NCBI GenBank assembly: GCA_024711325.1
Contig: JANJTC010000005.1
Span: 868,001 to 932,000, forward strand
Source of the DNA: Bacteriovoracaceae bacterium
GTDB lineage: Bacteria; Bdellovibrionota; Bacteriovoracia; Bacteriovoracales; Bacteriovoracaceae
Direction: 5' to 3'
Length of the DNA: 64,000 nt
Position numbers and translations under genes: made by a program. The stretch's first letter is position 1. Each line of letters begins with the position of its first letter. Of the stretch, positions 45,653-54,703 are shown piece after piece. Below the pieces are notes generated by a model. It was not told the origin of the DNA. It made no database searches and was given only the letters and a program-made list of their open reading frames with translations.

Positions 45653-46540
45653 ATGAAAGATCCATATCATATTCTTGGTTTATCCAAAGATGCCGATCAA
45701 GAAGCGATTAAAAAAAGCTATCGAAAGCTTGCTAAGAAGTATCATCCTGATTTAAATCCCGGAAATAAAGAAGCGGAAATAAAGTTTAAAGATGTTTCAC
45801 ATGCTTTTGACCTGATTGGCACTCCTGAGTCCAGAGCGAAGTTTGATCGGGGAGAAGTGGAAGAAGAATTTTCCCAACAAAGAGCAGGAAGACGCCCTTC
45901 CTATTACGATACCCAGCATGAAGGAGGACGTTATTCTTTTTCTTTTGGGGATGACATAGGGGGAGCTGATTTTTTTGAGAATCTTTTCGGAGGAAGTCGA
46001 GGTCATCGCATGGATTTTCCGGGAGAAGATGTTGCATATAAAATGGAAGTTGATTTTGTCGAAGCTGCTCTTGGTGGAGAGAAAGTTATCACACTACCAG
46101 ATGGTAAAAATCTTAAGGTCAAAATCCCTGCAGGTATTGAACCCGGCAAAAAGCTGCGTTTTAAAGGCCTGGGAAGACCTGGGAATGGTAGAGGAGCTCC
46201 AGGGGATGCCTATGTTGAGATTAATGTCAGGCCCCTCTCGGGTTTCACCAGACACGGCAAAGACATCGAAACAGAAGTACCTATCAGCTTTTTAGATGCC
46301 ATTACAGGAACAGAAATTGAAGTTCCGACAATAGAGGGAAATATTCTACTGAAAATACCTTCAGGTGTTTCATCTGGCACTAAATTAAGAATCAAAGGAA
46401 AGGGGGCAGGCGAGGGAGAGAATCGTGGGAATCAGATAGTCGTGCTTAAAATTGTCATGCCTAGGGAAATTGATCCTGCTTTAAGAGCAGCGGCGGAAAA
46501 TTTAAAAGGACAATTTAACTACAATCCAAGGATGCAGTGA
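45653..46540 (+). CDS. cbpA: CbpA-type DnaJ co-chaperone
   Basis: About 295 residues from the ATG at 45653, which has GGAGG upstream (long 11-base spacing) and gives the normal J-domain start. YHILGLSKDADQEAIKKSYRK and YHPDLNPGN (HPD) form the J domain. A G/F-rich linker and two DnaJ C-terminal beta domains follow. No zinc-finger region, hence CbpA and not DnaJ. It works with DnaK and is inhibited by its modulator CbpM, encoded next. Confidence 0.93.
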   Translation: MKDPYHILGLSKDADQEAIKKSYRKLAKKYHPDLNPGNKEAEIKFKDVSHAFDLIGTPESRAKFDRGEVEEEFSQQRAGRRPSYYDTQHEGGRYSFSFGDDIGGADFFENLFGGSRGHRMDFPGEDVAYKMEVDFVEAALGGEKVITLPDGKNLKVKIPAGIEPGKKLRFKGLGRPGNGRGAPGDAYVEINVRPLSGFTRHGKDIETEVPISFLDAITGTEIEVPTIEGNILLKIPSGVSSGTKLRIKGKGAGEGENRGNQIVVLKIVMPREIDPALRAAAENLKGQFNYNPRMQ

Positions 46541-46812
46541 TGGATAGTCACTTAAAAAGAAAGATTGAAGAAGCTTCTGATTACTGTGGTGTTCCCCGGG
46601 ACTTCATACTTTTTTTTATTCAGGAAGAATGGATAAGGCCAACTGATTTTGAAACCCCGATACTGGATGAAGAAGATGTGGCGAGGGTGCAACTGATCTG
46701 GGATCTGAAACAGAAGTTTGGAGTTAATGATGAGGGCATTCCCATTATCCTTCATCTGATTGATCAACTAAACCTCATGCACCTGGAGCTTAAAAAATTC
46801 CGTATCCATTAG
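46540..46812 (+). CDS. cbpM: CbpM-like chaperone modulator (MerR_2)
   Basis: A 90-residue all-helical protein (DSHLKRKIEEASDYCGVPRD, VQLIWDLKQKFGVNDEGIPII) matching CbpM, the specific inhibitor of CbpA J-domain activity. The ATG overlaps the cbpA stop (TGATG), so the pair is stoichiometrically coupled. GTG at 46537 is an alternative start. Confidence 0.9.
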   Translation: MDSHLKRKIEEASDYCGVPRDFILFFIQEEWIRPTDFETPILDEEDVARVQLIWDLKQKFGVNDEGIPIILHLIDQLNLMHLELKKFRIH

Positions 46813-46823
46813 AGGAGGAATCG

Positions 46824-47039
46824 ATGAAGACTTTAATTGGAATACTTTCAATCATCTTAGTGGCCCAGGGAACTATGAGTACAGATGATACGGATGTCAG
46901 TCAGGCGGAGGCATCACTTTCAGGAATAAGCGAGGAATTGGAAATCCAGGAAGAAGAGGTTCAGATTGACGAGGAAGTCGATGATAGTTATCAGGAAGAA
47001 GAGACCAAAGAAGATACTACTCGACGGCCATCTCAATAA
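46824..47039 (+). CDS. Small acidic exported protein behind cbpAM
   Basis: A 71-residue protein with a signal peptide (MKTLIGILSIILVAQG). About 20 of its ~50 mature residues are D/E, ending TTRRPSQ. AGGAGG lies just before the ATG. It follows cbpM after 11 bases in one transcript. It is probably unstructured and calcium- or cation-binding. No family is recognised. It is convergent with, and overlaps, the nuclease gene by 23 bases. Confidence 0.6.
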   Translation: MKTLIGILSIILVAQGTMSTDDTDVSQAEASLSGISEELEIQEEEVQIDEEVDDSYQEEETKEDTTRRPSQ

Positions 47040-47868
47040 ACATCGGCTTATGGTCACTTCCTGTGGCCTCTCCCGCCACATAAGCGTGATTCACTTTTAA
47101 ACCACGTACAAAGCCATGGTCTAAGTAATTGTTAGTAAACTTCCAGCGCATTCTTTGATGACCATTCTTGAATTCAACAGTTTTAAATCCGTATTTTTCA
47201 ATCATCTTCATCAGGTAGGCCGTTCTGGCCTTTGTGCGGGTATTAAAATCTCCGGCAAACAAGATAGGACCTGAATGATTTTCAATTTGTTCCGCGGCCT
47301 GATCCATATGTCTTTTAAAAGGTCCATATTTAGTAATGTTGATTCCATGAACAGAGATGACAAGAAGCTCATCTGCTCTTCCTTCAATTGGATACTTCGC
47401 AAATGTCATGGCCTTCGGTGTATGAACAACTGCCTCACCATCTGGTGAATGTTTCACTACCACCTCTTGAGGAGATACTTTAGAGCCAATCATTGTTCCG
47501 GTTGCTGCATCATTATCCTGAACGTAGTACATGCTGATGCCCATATCCCAGCGATAGTCTTTAAAGGTACTGGCCGTCGTGTTGAATAACTTATTTTGAT
47601 AGGCCTCTTGAAGAAGAATCAGATCTTGATTCTTACCAAAAGTTTCGAATTCCTGTTTCCAGTTCATCATTTGAGTTTTTTTAATATTCCAGATGAAAGC
47701 TTTGATTGATTCAGGTTTAAAGTGTGGTCTTTGAGTCTTGCCTTGATAAACATGGGCCTGTTCTTCAGGGACTAGCCGAAAATAACGATCCCAGACCCCT
47801 TTATCTTCTGCCAGCGCATTGAGATTGATAAAGACAGTAACAATAAGCACTATGAAAAATCTTTCCAT
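47017..47868 (-). CDS. Secreted endonuclease/exonuclease/phosphatase (DNase I-like)
   Basis: About 283 residues from the ATG at 47868 (GGAG 7 bases upstream). A signal peptide ends NALAED. The EEP-fold motifs are ILLQEAYQ (metal-binding E), LVISVHGIN, FAGDFNTRTK (D/N pair) and GSDHKPMFIEM (catalytic DH). It cleaves DNA or acts as a sphingomyelinase-like phosphodiesterase; a nuclease is favoured next to other exported nucleases. It is one of three secreted nuclease-type genes in this window. Confidence 0.88.
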   Translation of the reverse strand: MERFFIVLIVTVFINLNALAEDKGVWDRYFRLVPEEQAHVYQGKTQRPHFKPESIKAFIWNIKKTQMMNWKQEFETFGKNQDLILLQEAYQNKLFNTTASTFKDYRWDMGISMYYVQDNDAATGTMIGSKVSPQEVVVKHSPDGEAVVHTPKAMTFAKYPIEGRADELLVISVHGINITKYGPFKRHMDQAAEQIENHSGPILFAGDFNTRTKARTAYLMKMIEKYGFKTVEFKNGHQRMRWKFTNNYLDHGFVRGLKVNHAYVAGEATGSDHKPMFIEMAVE

Positions 47869-47914
47869 GATTTTACTCCGATGCATTATTATGACTATTT
47901 TTTTTTAGAAGGTC

Positions 47915-48436
47915 TTATCGCGTTGAGCCAATACTCACTAGTTCTTGGGATATACTGAGTAAACTTTTCTCATCTAATACCTTATTTGAATGAGTTAGGA
48001 TTTGTCGCCCCAGAACATTCATTCCAATAAAGGCCAGTTGAGTGCGCATTGCTAGCAAGACATTGAAGCCTCCGCCTCCGGAGAAAGTTGCAATCGCTGC
48101 AGGTTTGCCATTTAAGTATGATCTCCAGTCTTTAGAGGATCGGCTTAGCCAGGCGAGAAAGTTATTAAAAACCGGTGGTGTGCTTCCATTATATTCAGGT
48201 GCAATAAAGATGAAGGCCTGGGCCTGGGAAATTAAAGGTAACTGTTTACTTAAAAGTTCTTCACCTTTGTAGAGACTCTCTGTTCTGGAAGAATACAAAG
48301 GGAGTTCCAGGTCAACCAGATTGATGATTGTTGCTTCAGCATTCTGGTCTTCAAGACTTTTTTTAAAGCTTTCTGCCAGTTCCAGATTTTTAACTTCGCT
48401 GGCAGAGAATATGACGATTTTTTTTGAATTGTTCAT
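47915..48436 (-). CDS. NADPH-dependent FMN reductase
   Basis: About 173 residues from the ATG at 48436. A flavodoxin-like fold with IVIFSASEVKNL, the AFIFIAPEYNGSTPPVFNNFLAWLS signature and GGGGFNVLLAMR after the fourth strand. It reduces FMN or quinones with NAD(P)H. It stands alone, divergent from the DUF1275 gene. Start context is only fair. Confidence 0.88.
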   Translation of the reverse strand: MNNSKKIVIFSASEVKNLELAESFKKSLEDQNAEATIINLVDLELPLYSSRTESLYKGEELLSKQLPLISQAQAFIFIAPEYNGSTPPVFNNFLAWLSRSSKDWRSYLNGKPAAIATFSGGGGFNVLLAMRTQLAFIGMNVLGRQILTHSNKVLDEKSLLSISQELVSIGSTR

Positions 48437-48507
48437 GGGACAAATATACCTTAATAACATTATTTTGTCTTGTGGCTCGAATGCAACAATTTTGATAAAA
48501 TGCTCTT

Positions 48508-49251
48508 ATGCTTTATGGTAATCAATCAATTTCGCATTATTCTCCCAGTAACATTATCATTTGGATGATTATGGCCTTCCAGGCAGGTCTTCTGAATATT
48601 GGTGGTTTCCTGGCAGGGCATAAGATCGTTTCACATGTCACTGGCTTTGCTACTTTTTTTGGGTATGAAATAAGCACGGGATCAGGAAATGCCTCTAGTA
48701 TGCTTATCGTTCCAGCTTTCTTTTTGTTAGGAGCAATAATCAGCGGATACTTTGTTGATATTCGTCTTAAACTTCACAAAAAGCCCAGATACTACATAAC
48801 TTTCGGATTCATGTTCTTTTTGACATGTCTCATCTGGTTCATGGGCATTGCGGGCAAGTTCGGAACATTCGGGGAACATTCTGTTGATTTGCCGGATTAT
48901 GTCCTCTTAATGCTTCTTTGTCTGGTGTGCGGAATTCAGAATGGAACGATATCAACAGTATCCCGTTCAATTGTAAGAACGACACATTTGACAGGCATTA
49001 CGACTGATTTAGGATTAGGAATTGTCCGTATACTTTATCGGAAAAAGTTAAAAGATAAGATTATTGATGAGGATAAGGCCAACTTGATGAGAGTAGGGAT
49101 TATTACTTTTTTCGTCTTGGGATCGATTGCTGGTGGATACTTATTTGCTCATTTTAGATTTTATGGATTTCTTGTTCCTGTTCTAATCTCAGGAAGTCTT
49201 TTTTCTCTTATGCTTTATTTCCAGGTTTTAAAGCCTAGAATGTTAAACTAG
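48508..49251 (+). CDS. DUF1275 (YoaK-like) membrane protein
   Basis: A 247-residue protein with about six helices. The hallmark IMAFQAGLLNIGGFLAGHKIVSHVTGF and QNGTISTVSRSIVRTTHLTGITTDLG stretches define DUF1275. The biochemical role of the family is not known. It is convergent with the nsrR-like gene, overlapping 9 bases. Confidence 0.92.
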   Translation: MLYGNQSISHYSPSNIIIWMIMAFQAGLLNIGGFLAGHKIVSHVTGFATFFGYEISTGSGNASSMLIVPAFFLLGAIISGYFVDIRLKLHKKPRYYITFGFMFFLTCLIWFMGIAGKFGTFGEHSVDLPDYVLLMLLCLVCGIQNGTISTVSRSIVRTTHLTGITTDLGLGIVRILYRKKLKDKIIDEDKANLMRVGIITFFVLGSIAGGYLFAHFRFYGFLVPVLISGSLFSLMLYFQVLKPRMLN

Positions 49252-49632
49252 ATCTTTAATTTTATAATTTTGTAATTCTTTTATAAAGGCCTGGCCTGCC
49301 TTGGCCAGCATCCCTTTGAGTCTGCAATGAGGATTTAAGTTGCAGGTATTTTTCTCATGGTTAAAACACTCCACAATATTGAGATCTTCTATTTGTTTAA
49401 TAAGATCGCCTACGGTGTGATCGCCAAATTCCGGATTAAAGACAATTCCTCCTTTCGGTCCAAAAGTCGAGGAGACGTACCCAAGCTCTGAGAGTTTGTT
49501 CACGGCCACAGATAAATGATTTTTAGATATGCCGTAAGCATCGGCAATTTCCTGGATCTTGGCCCTTGATTGGTTTGTCTGTAAATAAATCAAGACCCTT
49601 AAACAAAGATCTGTTTTAACGGTTAGGCGCAT
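49243..49632 (-). CDS. nsrR: Rrf2-family regulator, NsrR-like
   Basis: A 129-residue protein: MRLTVKTDLCLRVLIYL, the winged-helix ISKNHLSVAVNKLSELGYV, GPKGG, and the three-cysteine cluster VECFNHEKNTC...HCRLK that binds an iron-sulfur cluster in NsrR. Nitric oxide damages that cluster and releases DNA. It is divergent from the quinol NO reductase gene, with a perfect palindrome between them. That context strongly supports NsrR over other Rrf2 members (IscR, CymR). Confidence 0.92.
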   Translation of the reverse strand: MRLTVKTDLCLRVLIYLQTNQSRAKIQEIADAYGISKNHLSVAVNKLSELGYVSSTFGPKGGIVFNPEFGDHTVGDLIKQIEDLNIVECFNHEKNTCNLNPHCRLKGMLAKAGQAFIKELQNYKIKDLV

Positions 49633-49679
49633 ACTTTATTTTAATTCCTTTTAACTCAAATATACATTGAAATCCACTG

Positions 49680-49710
49680 ATTATTGATATATCTAAAATA
49701 TATCAATAAT
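49680..49710. promoter_or_regulatory. Perfect palindrome, probable NsrR operator
   Basis: Two 13-base arms (ATTATTGATATAT and its complement) flank CTAAA. It is 15 bases before the NO-reductase ATG and 47 bases from the nsrR-like start, so binding would repress both. The spacing does not fit an FNR box (which needs N4 between TTGAT and ATCAA). Confidence 0.82.
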
Positions 49711-49725
49711 TATAAAGAGGGAAAT

Positions 49726-51996
49726 ATGAAAAAGTATTGGCTTATTCTTATGGCCGTCCTGTTAGTGACTTTCACTATCCTGGGCTTTTACGGCAGCGAG
49801 ATTTATCGTCAGGCCCCACCATTGTATGGAAAATTAACCGATTCTCAGGGAAATACTGTTTATACTCAGACAGATATCCTGGATGGTCAGGTTATTTGGC
49901 AGTCGATTGGAGGACAACAAATTGGCTCTATCTGGGGGCATGGTGCTTATCAAGCTCCGGACTGGACAGCAGATTGGCTTCATCGGGAGCTGGTTAATTA
50001 TCAAGAAATTTATAGTCAGAAAACCTGGAATAAGCCGTTCATCGAAACCACCGATGTAGAACAAATGATCATCAAAAGCGCGATGTTAAAAGATTATCGC
50101 GAATCTAAAATGATTGAAGATACAGTTTCTCTTTCAGAAATTCGATATGAAGCTTTTTTAAAAACGAAAGATTATTACCTGAGCTTATTCAATAATACTC
50201 CTGATTTAAGGGAGACGAGAATTGCATATGCCATTCAGGAAAATGTTCTGCCTTCTCCTGAGCGAAGAGAGAAGATGATGGCCTTCTTTCATTGGTCAAC
50301 CTGGGCAGCTGCCGCCAATCGTCCGGGGCAAATTTATACTTATACAAATAACTGGCCTCATGAACCTCTTATCAACAATGTTCCAACTACTGAAAATATC
50401 TTCTGGTCAATCATATCGGTAATTCTACTTCTGGCAGCTGTTGGATTCCTTGTTTGGTATTACTGTTTCAAGAAAGAAGAAGACGAGATCAGCTCTAATT
50501 TACCTGAGACAGACCCTCTTAAAACTTTCCAGTGCACTCCTTCTCAAAAAGCTCTTTGGAAGTACTGGGGTACTGTTGTTGTTCTTTTTGTTCTTCAAAT
50601 CGTCTTAGGTGGAGTCATCGCTCACTACACAGTTGAAGGTCAGGACTTCTATGGATTTCCTCTTTCGGAATACCTTCCTTATAGCTTGGCAAGAACCTGG
50701 CATATTCAAATTGCCCTTTTCTGGATTGCTACTTCATTCCTGGCAGCAGGTCTTTTTCTTGCCCCGATTATAAATGGTGGCAAGGAACCAAAGTATCAGA
50801 AACTGGGCGTGGACATTCTGTATGGCGCCCTTGTGGTTGTGGTCTTCGGTTCTCTCATTGGAGAATTGCTGGCAATTCACCAAATTATGAATCTTGATCT
50901 GAGTTTCTGGTTTGGACATCAAGGTTATGAGTATGTTGACTTAGGCCGCTTCTGGCAGATTCTTCTGCTTTCTGGTCTGGGTATTTGGCTGTTTCTCATG
51001 CTTCGTTGTATTCGTCCTGCGCTTAAAGTTGCTACTGATTCTAAACAACTTTTACTATTATTCACGGCCTCTACTATTTGTATCACTCTATTTTATGGCG
51101 GTGGTCTCTTCTACGGAGCTCGTACTCATTTGAGTGTAATGGAATTTTGGCGATGGTGGGTTGTGCACCTTTGGGTAGAAGGAATTTTTGAAGTCTTCGC
51201 AACTGTTTCTATAGCCTTTATCTTTGTTACCTTGGGTTTAATTAAGCCCAAATCAGCAACTAAAGCTTCTCTGTTTTCAACTTCTATCTTTTTATTAGGA
51301 GGAATTCCGGGGACTTTCCACCATTTGTATTTCAGCGGGACTCCGATCTCTATTAGTGCCATTGGTGCTTGTTTTTCTGCATTGGAAGTCGTTCCTCTCG
51401 TGCTTGTAGGCTTTGAAGCCTTCCATACTTATAAAATGCAAAGTGTAACTTCTTGGACTAGAAACTATAAATGGCCGATTATTTTCTTTGTTGGGGTAGC
51501 TTTCTGGAATTTAGTAGGGGCAGGACTATTTGGTTTCCTTATCAATCCACCTATCGCTTTATTCTACATGCAAGGTCTAAATACAACTGCGGTCCATGCT
51601 CATGGAGCAACTTTTGGTGTTTATGGTCTTCTTTCACTAGGTTTGATTTTGATCATCATTCAAACTGCATTTAAAAATCGTGAATGGAATAGCACACTGA
51701 TGGGCTTTGCTTTTTGGGGAATGAACATTGGTCTTTGTCTGATGATCCTCATGAGCTTATTACCTATTGGTTTGATTCAGGTTTACGCCTCTATCCATCA
51801 TGGACTTTGGTATGCTCGAGGTTCTGAAGTAATGCAGACAGATTTGATTCAATATCTGCGTTGGATCCGAGTTGTAGGGGATGTGGTTTTCGCTGGTGGG
51901 GCCCTCTTCTTTGCTCTGGCAGTTCTTGATCGTACAGGTCTTGTTAAATTCAAGGAAAAAGAAGAAATTGAACCTGAATTAAGCGGAGTTCTATAA
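49726..51996 (+). CDS. norB: Quinol-dependent nitric oxide reductase (qNOR)
   Basis: About 756 residues from the ATG at 49726 (AGAGGG 4 bases upstream). N-terminal extension with LYGKLTDSQGNTVYTQTDI and WQSIGGQQIGSIWGHGAYQAPDW is characteristic of single-subunit qNOR. It is followed by 12-plus membrane helices with conserved histidines (RTWHIQIALFWIA, WWVVHLWVEG, HHLYF, HAHGATFGVYG). No CxxCH is seen, so electrons come from quinol. It reduces NO to N2O, here for detoxification, under the adjacent NsrR. Confidence 0.95.
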   Translation: MKKYWLILMAVLLVTFTILGFYGSEIYRQAPPLYGKLTDSQGNTVYTQTDILDGQVIWQSIGGQQIGSIWGHGAYQAPDWTADWLHRELVNYQEIYSQKTWNKPFIETTDVEQMIIKSAMLKDYRESKMIEDTVSLSEIRYEAFLKTKDYYLSLFNNTPDLRETRIAYAIQENVLPSPERREKMMAFFHWSTWAAAANRPGQIYTYTNNWPHEPLINNVPTTENIFWSIISVILLLAAVGFLVWYYCFKKEEDEISSNLPETDPLKTFQCTPSQKALWKYWGTVVVLFVLQIVLGGVIAHYTVEGQDFYGFPLSEYLPYSLARTWHIQIALFWIATSFLAAGLFLAPIINGGKEPKYQKLGVDILYGALVVVVFGSLIGELLAIHQIMNLDLSFWFGHQGYEYVDLGRFWQILLLSGLGIWLFLMLRCIRPALKVATDSKQLLLLFTASTICITLFYGGGLFYGARTHLSVMEFWRWWVVHLWVEGIFEVFATVSIAFIFVTLGLIKPKSATKASLFSTSIFLLGGIPGTFHHLYFSGTPISISAIGACFSALEVVPLVLVGFEAFHTYKMQSVTSWTRNYKWPIIFFVGVAFWNLVGAGLFGFLINPPIALFYMQGLNTTAVHAHGATFGVYGLLSLGLILIIIQTAFKNREWNSTLMGFAFWGMNIGLCLMILMSLLPIGLIQVYASIHHGLWYARGSEVMQTDLIQYLRWIRVVGDVVFAGGALFFALAVLDRTGLVKFKEKEEIEPELSGVL

Positions 51997-52024
51997 ACGG
52001 AACCATAAAAATCGATTCTTATTT

Positions 52025-52058
52025 AGGAGGTCCGGTAATACTGGACCTCCTTTATTAT
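52025..52058 (+). terminator. Terminator after the NO reductase gene
   Basis: A 9-bp stem AGGAGGTCC/GGACCTCCT (extendable through the loop) followed by TTTATTATTT. It lies 29 bases past the norB stop and separates it from the ccoI operon. Confidence 0.85.
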
Positions 52059-52087
52059 TTATAAATATCAAAAAAAACCACCATTTC

Positions 52088-52101
52088 CTGACGTGGATCA
52101 G
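52088..52101. promoter_or_regulatory. FNR/FixK-like box upstream of the cbb3 operon
   Basis: CTGAC-GTGG-ATCAG matches TTGAY-N4-RTCAA at the core TGAC/ATCA; the outermost bases differ. It lies 60-90 bases before the ccoI start. Oxygen-responsive control of cbb3 operons by FNR/FixK proteins is well established; the site itself is only a motif match. Confidence 0.55.
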
Positions 52102-52175
52102 TTATTCTTTCCCTCCATGGTGCTAAATTCTTCCTCAAGATTCATAAGATTTCCTTAGAAATGGGTCTCACGTAT

Positions 52176-54530
52176 ATGAAACTCTGTATTCACTGTGATG
52201 AAATTGCAATGCCACCGATCTATCATGAAGCAGATGCTGAGCAGGCTCAGCCTTTTTGCTGTCATGGTTGTTTGACTGTCTTTAATGTGTTGCACGAGAA
52301 GGGTCTTGAGACCTATTACGAAATCAAAAATAATTCAGCGAATTTCAAACGACGATCTCCAGTTGAGGTTAAAGCTTCCGAGTTTAATTTTCTGGATGAT
52401 CCTGATTTCCTTCGGGAATTCTCCTACCTCGAAACAAATAGTTCACGTGTCATGGAATTTTATCTGGAAGGGATTCATTGCCTGGCCTGTTTATGGTTAA
52501 TTGAAAAACTTCCAGAATTTGTCCCAAATGTTATTTCTTCGAAGCTTGATCTTGAACGTTCTGTTGCCACTGTCGTTCTTCAAGATAGCGGAAAATTTTC
52601 ACAAGTTGCCCGAGAGTTTAATCAATTGGGATACAGGCCACACCCCCTTAAAAAAAATCAGGATGTAGTTGAACTAAAAATGAAAGAAGAGCGTATGGCC
52701 TTGATTCGAATCGGGGTCGCCGGTGCTGCTGCAGGAAATATCATGATCTATGCAGTATCACTATACGGAGGGGCTTCAGACCATTTTGCCCAGCTATTTA
52801 ATTCATTGACTGTAGCTTTTGCTATTCCAGTTATGACTTTTAGTGCATATCCATTTTATAAGAATGCCTGGAATGCCCTGAAAAATCGCACCTTATCAAT
52901 TGATATTCCAATCTCTTTGGCACTGATCATGGGTGTTGTGATGGGGATATTTAATTTGATTTTAGGAATTCCCGAAAATTATTTTGATTCACTTACAACC
53001 TTAGTCTTTTTGCTCCTTCTATCACGTTATTTCCTCCAAAAAATTCAGGAGAAAGGACTGTCGGCCCAGGATCTTCATTATTTCTATCAAAGTGACAGCG
53101 TTCTTAGAGCAGCACCTGAGTCACCAACTGAGTTTATGGAAATTCATCCCAAGTTTATTAAAGTTGGGGACATGCTTAAAATCAGGGCAGGAGAATTTAT
53201 TCCTGCGGATGGTGTAGTGATCCAAGGTATTTCCAATCTCAATAATTCACTTCTTACGGGTGAATCGGAACCGGTAAAAATTCGAGTTGGACAAAAAGTT
53301 TTCTCCGGTACTCAGAATGTTGATCAGGATCTAATCATTGAAGCTGAAAAGGTTCAAGATGAAACCCGACTTGGGCGTCTTCTGAAAAATGTGGAAAACG
53401 GTTGGGCCCATCGCTCGCAAATTGTTGATCTCACCAGTAGAGTGTCAAAATATTTTACTCTTGCGGTATTTATTCTTTCCGCTTCACTTTTCGTCTATGT
53501 TTATCAAACTGGAGATGCTCGGCATGCTCTGGAGCAAGCGATCACTTTATTAATTGTAACTTGCCCATGCGCTTTGGCGCTGGCCACTCCCTTAACTTTT
53601 ACCCGTTCACTCTCAAAAGCAGCTGAGCAGGGGATAATTATTAAGAGTGACGAGGTCATTGAAAAACTGGCCAAGATTAAAAATATTTTCCTGGATAAGA
53701 CCGGCACGATTACTCATGGTAAGTTAAAAATAATCAATTTTAATATTCATAAAAAATCTGCGTTTTCTATCGAGGACATCATCTCTAATCTTGAAAATAG
53801 ATCTCGGCATCCAGTGGCTTTGGCCTTGATGGAATTCATTAAAGGCAAAGGAGTTCAGTCTTTTTTAGTAGAAGATCGTCAGGAACTGCTGGGACAAGGA
53901 GTTTCAGGAACAATAGGTGATCATTTTTATGAAATAAATAAGTCTGGGATATTTGAAGATAAGAATCTCGTGGCGACCTTTACTGTCCAGGACACTGTAC
54001 GGGCCGATTCGATTGAGACCTTAAAGAAAATAATGGCCCATAAGTTAAATGTGCAAATCCTCTCCGGTGACAGAACTGAAGTGGTGACAAAAATTGCCCA
54101 AGAGGTTCAACTTCCTTTATCAAACGCTTTATCTGAACTCTCTCCGGAACAAAAGAGTCAGATGATAAAAACCACTCCGCATTCAATGATGGTCGGTGAT
54201 GGTGCCAACGACGCCATTGCTTTAAGTCAGGCGGATGTAGGTGTTGCCGTACTAGGAGCGATGGATATTTCTTTACGGGCCGCTGACGTTTACCTGACTA
54301 CTCCGGGACTTGTGCCGGTGGAAAAACTCATTATTCTTTCTGAACAGACAATGAAAGTGATACATAGAAATCTTGCCTTGTCGTTATTGTATAATCTGGC
54401 CTCTGTCGCCGCTGCCTTTATGGGTTACATTAACCCACTTGTCGCGGCAATCATTATGCCTGTGAGTTCTTTGACGATATTAATCTCAACCGTCATAGGA
54501 ACCAAGGAGTTGAGGTCTTTATGGAAATAA
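52176..54530 (+). CDS. ccoI: CcoI/FixI copper-translocating P1B-type ATPase
   Basis: About 784 residues. The N-terminal metal-binding part has CIHCDE and FCCHGC, typical of CcoI. Six to eight membrane helices carry the metal-passing CPC (TCPCALALATP). ATPase motifs: TGESEPVK, DKTGTITHGK (phospho-Asp), SRHPVALAL and GDGANDAIAL. It delivers copper for cbb3 oxidase assembly. The ATG at 52161 is an alternative start. It is first in the ccoI-S-NO-Q-P-G-SafE operon. Confidence 0.94.
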   Translation: MKLCIHCDEIAMPPIYHEADAEQAQPFCCHGCLTVFNVLHEKGLETYYEIKNNSANFKRRSPVEVKASEFNFLDDPDFLREFSYLETNSSRVMEFYLEGIHCLACLWLIEKLPEFVPNVISSKLDLERSVATVVLQDSGKFSQVAREFNQLGYRPHPLKKNQDVVELKMKEERMALIRIGVAGAAAGNIMIYAVSLYGGASDHFAQLFNSLTVAFAIPVMTFSAYPFYKNAWNALKNRTLSIDIPISLALIMGVVMGIFNLILGIPENYFDSLTTLVFLLLLSRYFLQKIQEKGLSAQDLHYFYQSDSVLRAAPESPTEFMEIHPKFIKVGDMLKIRAGEFIPADGVVIQGISNLNNSLLTGESEPVKIRVGQKVFSGTQNVDQDLIIEAEKVQDETRLGRLLKNVENGWAHRSQIVDLTSRVSKYFTLAVFILSASLFVYVYQTGDARHALEQAITLLIVTCPCALALATPLTFTRSLSKAAEQGIIIKSDEVIEKLAKIKNIFLDKTGTITHGKLKIINFNIHKKSAFSIEDIISNLENRSRHPVALALMEFIKGKGVQSFLVEDRQELLGQGVSGTIGDHFYEINKSGIFEDKNLVATFTVQDTVRADSIETLKKIMAHKLNVQILSGDRTEVVTKIAQEVQLPLSNALSELSPEQKSQMIKTTPHSMMVGDGANDAIALSQADVGVAVLGAMDISLRAADVYLTTPGLVPVEKLIILSEQTMKVIHRNLALSLLYNLASVAAAFMGYINPLVAAIIMPVSSLTILISTVIGTKELRSLWK

Positions 54531-54703
54531 TGAATGTGCTACTTCCTCTTGCCTTGTTGCTTGGCGGATTTTTCATCTTTGCCTTTATTTGGTCGGCGAG
54601 GAAGGGGCAATATGATGATTTGGAAACACCACGTTTTAGAATGTTGTTAGACGATAAAAAAATATTAAAATCCAATCCTATTGAAAAAAAGGAAGAAAAA
54701 TGA
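54521..54703 (+). CDS. ccoS: CcoS-like cbb3 oxidase assembly protein
   Basis: A 60-residue single-helix protein (LLPLALLLGGFFIFAFIWSARKGQYDDLETP), matching CcoS/FixS length and the conserved SxRxGQYDDLExPxxRML block. It overlaps the ccoI stop by 10 bases and the ccoNO start by 4. It is required for cofactor insertion in the oxidase. Confidence 0.92.
   Translation: MEIMNVLLPLALLLGGFFIFAFIWSARKGQYDDLETPRFRMLLDDKKILKSNPIEKKEEK

Noticed and set aside
49680..49710. Palindrome as an FNR box
   Set aside because: The TTGAT and ATCAA half-sites are 13 bases apart, not 4; the NsrR context fits better.
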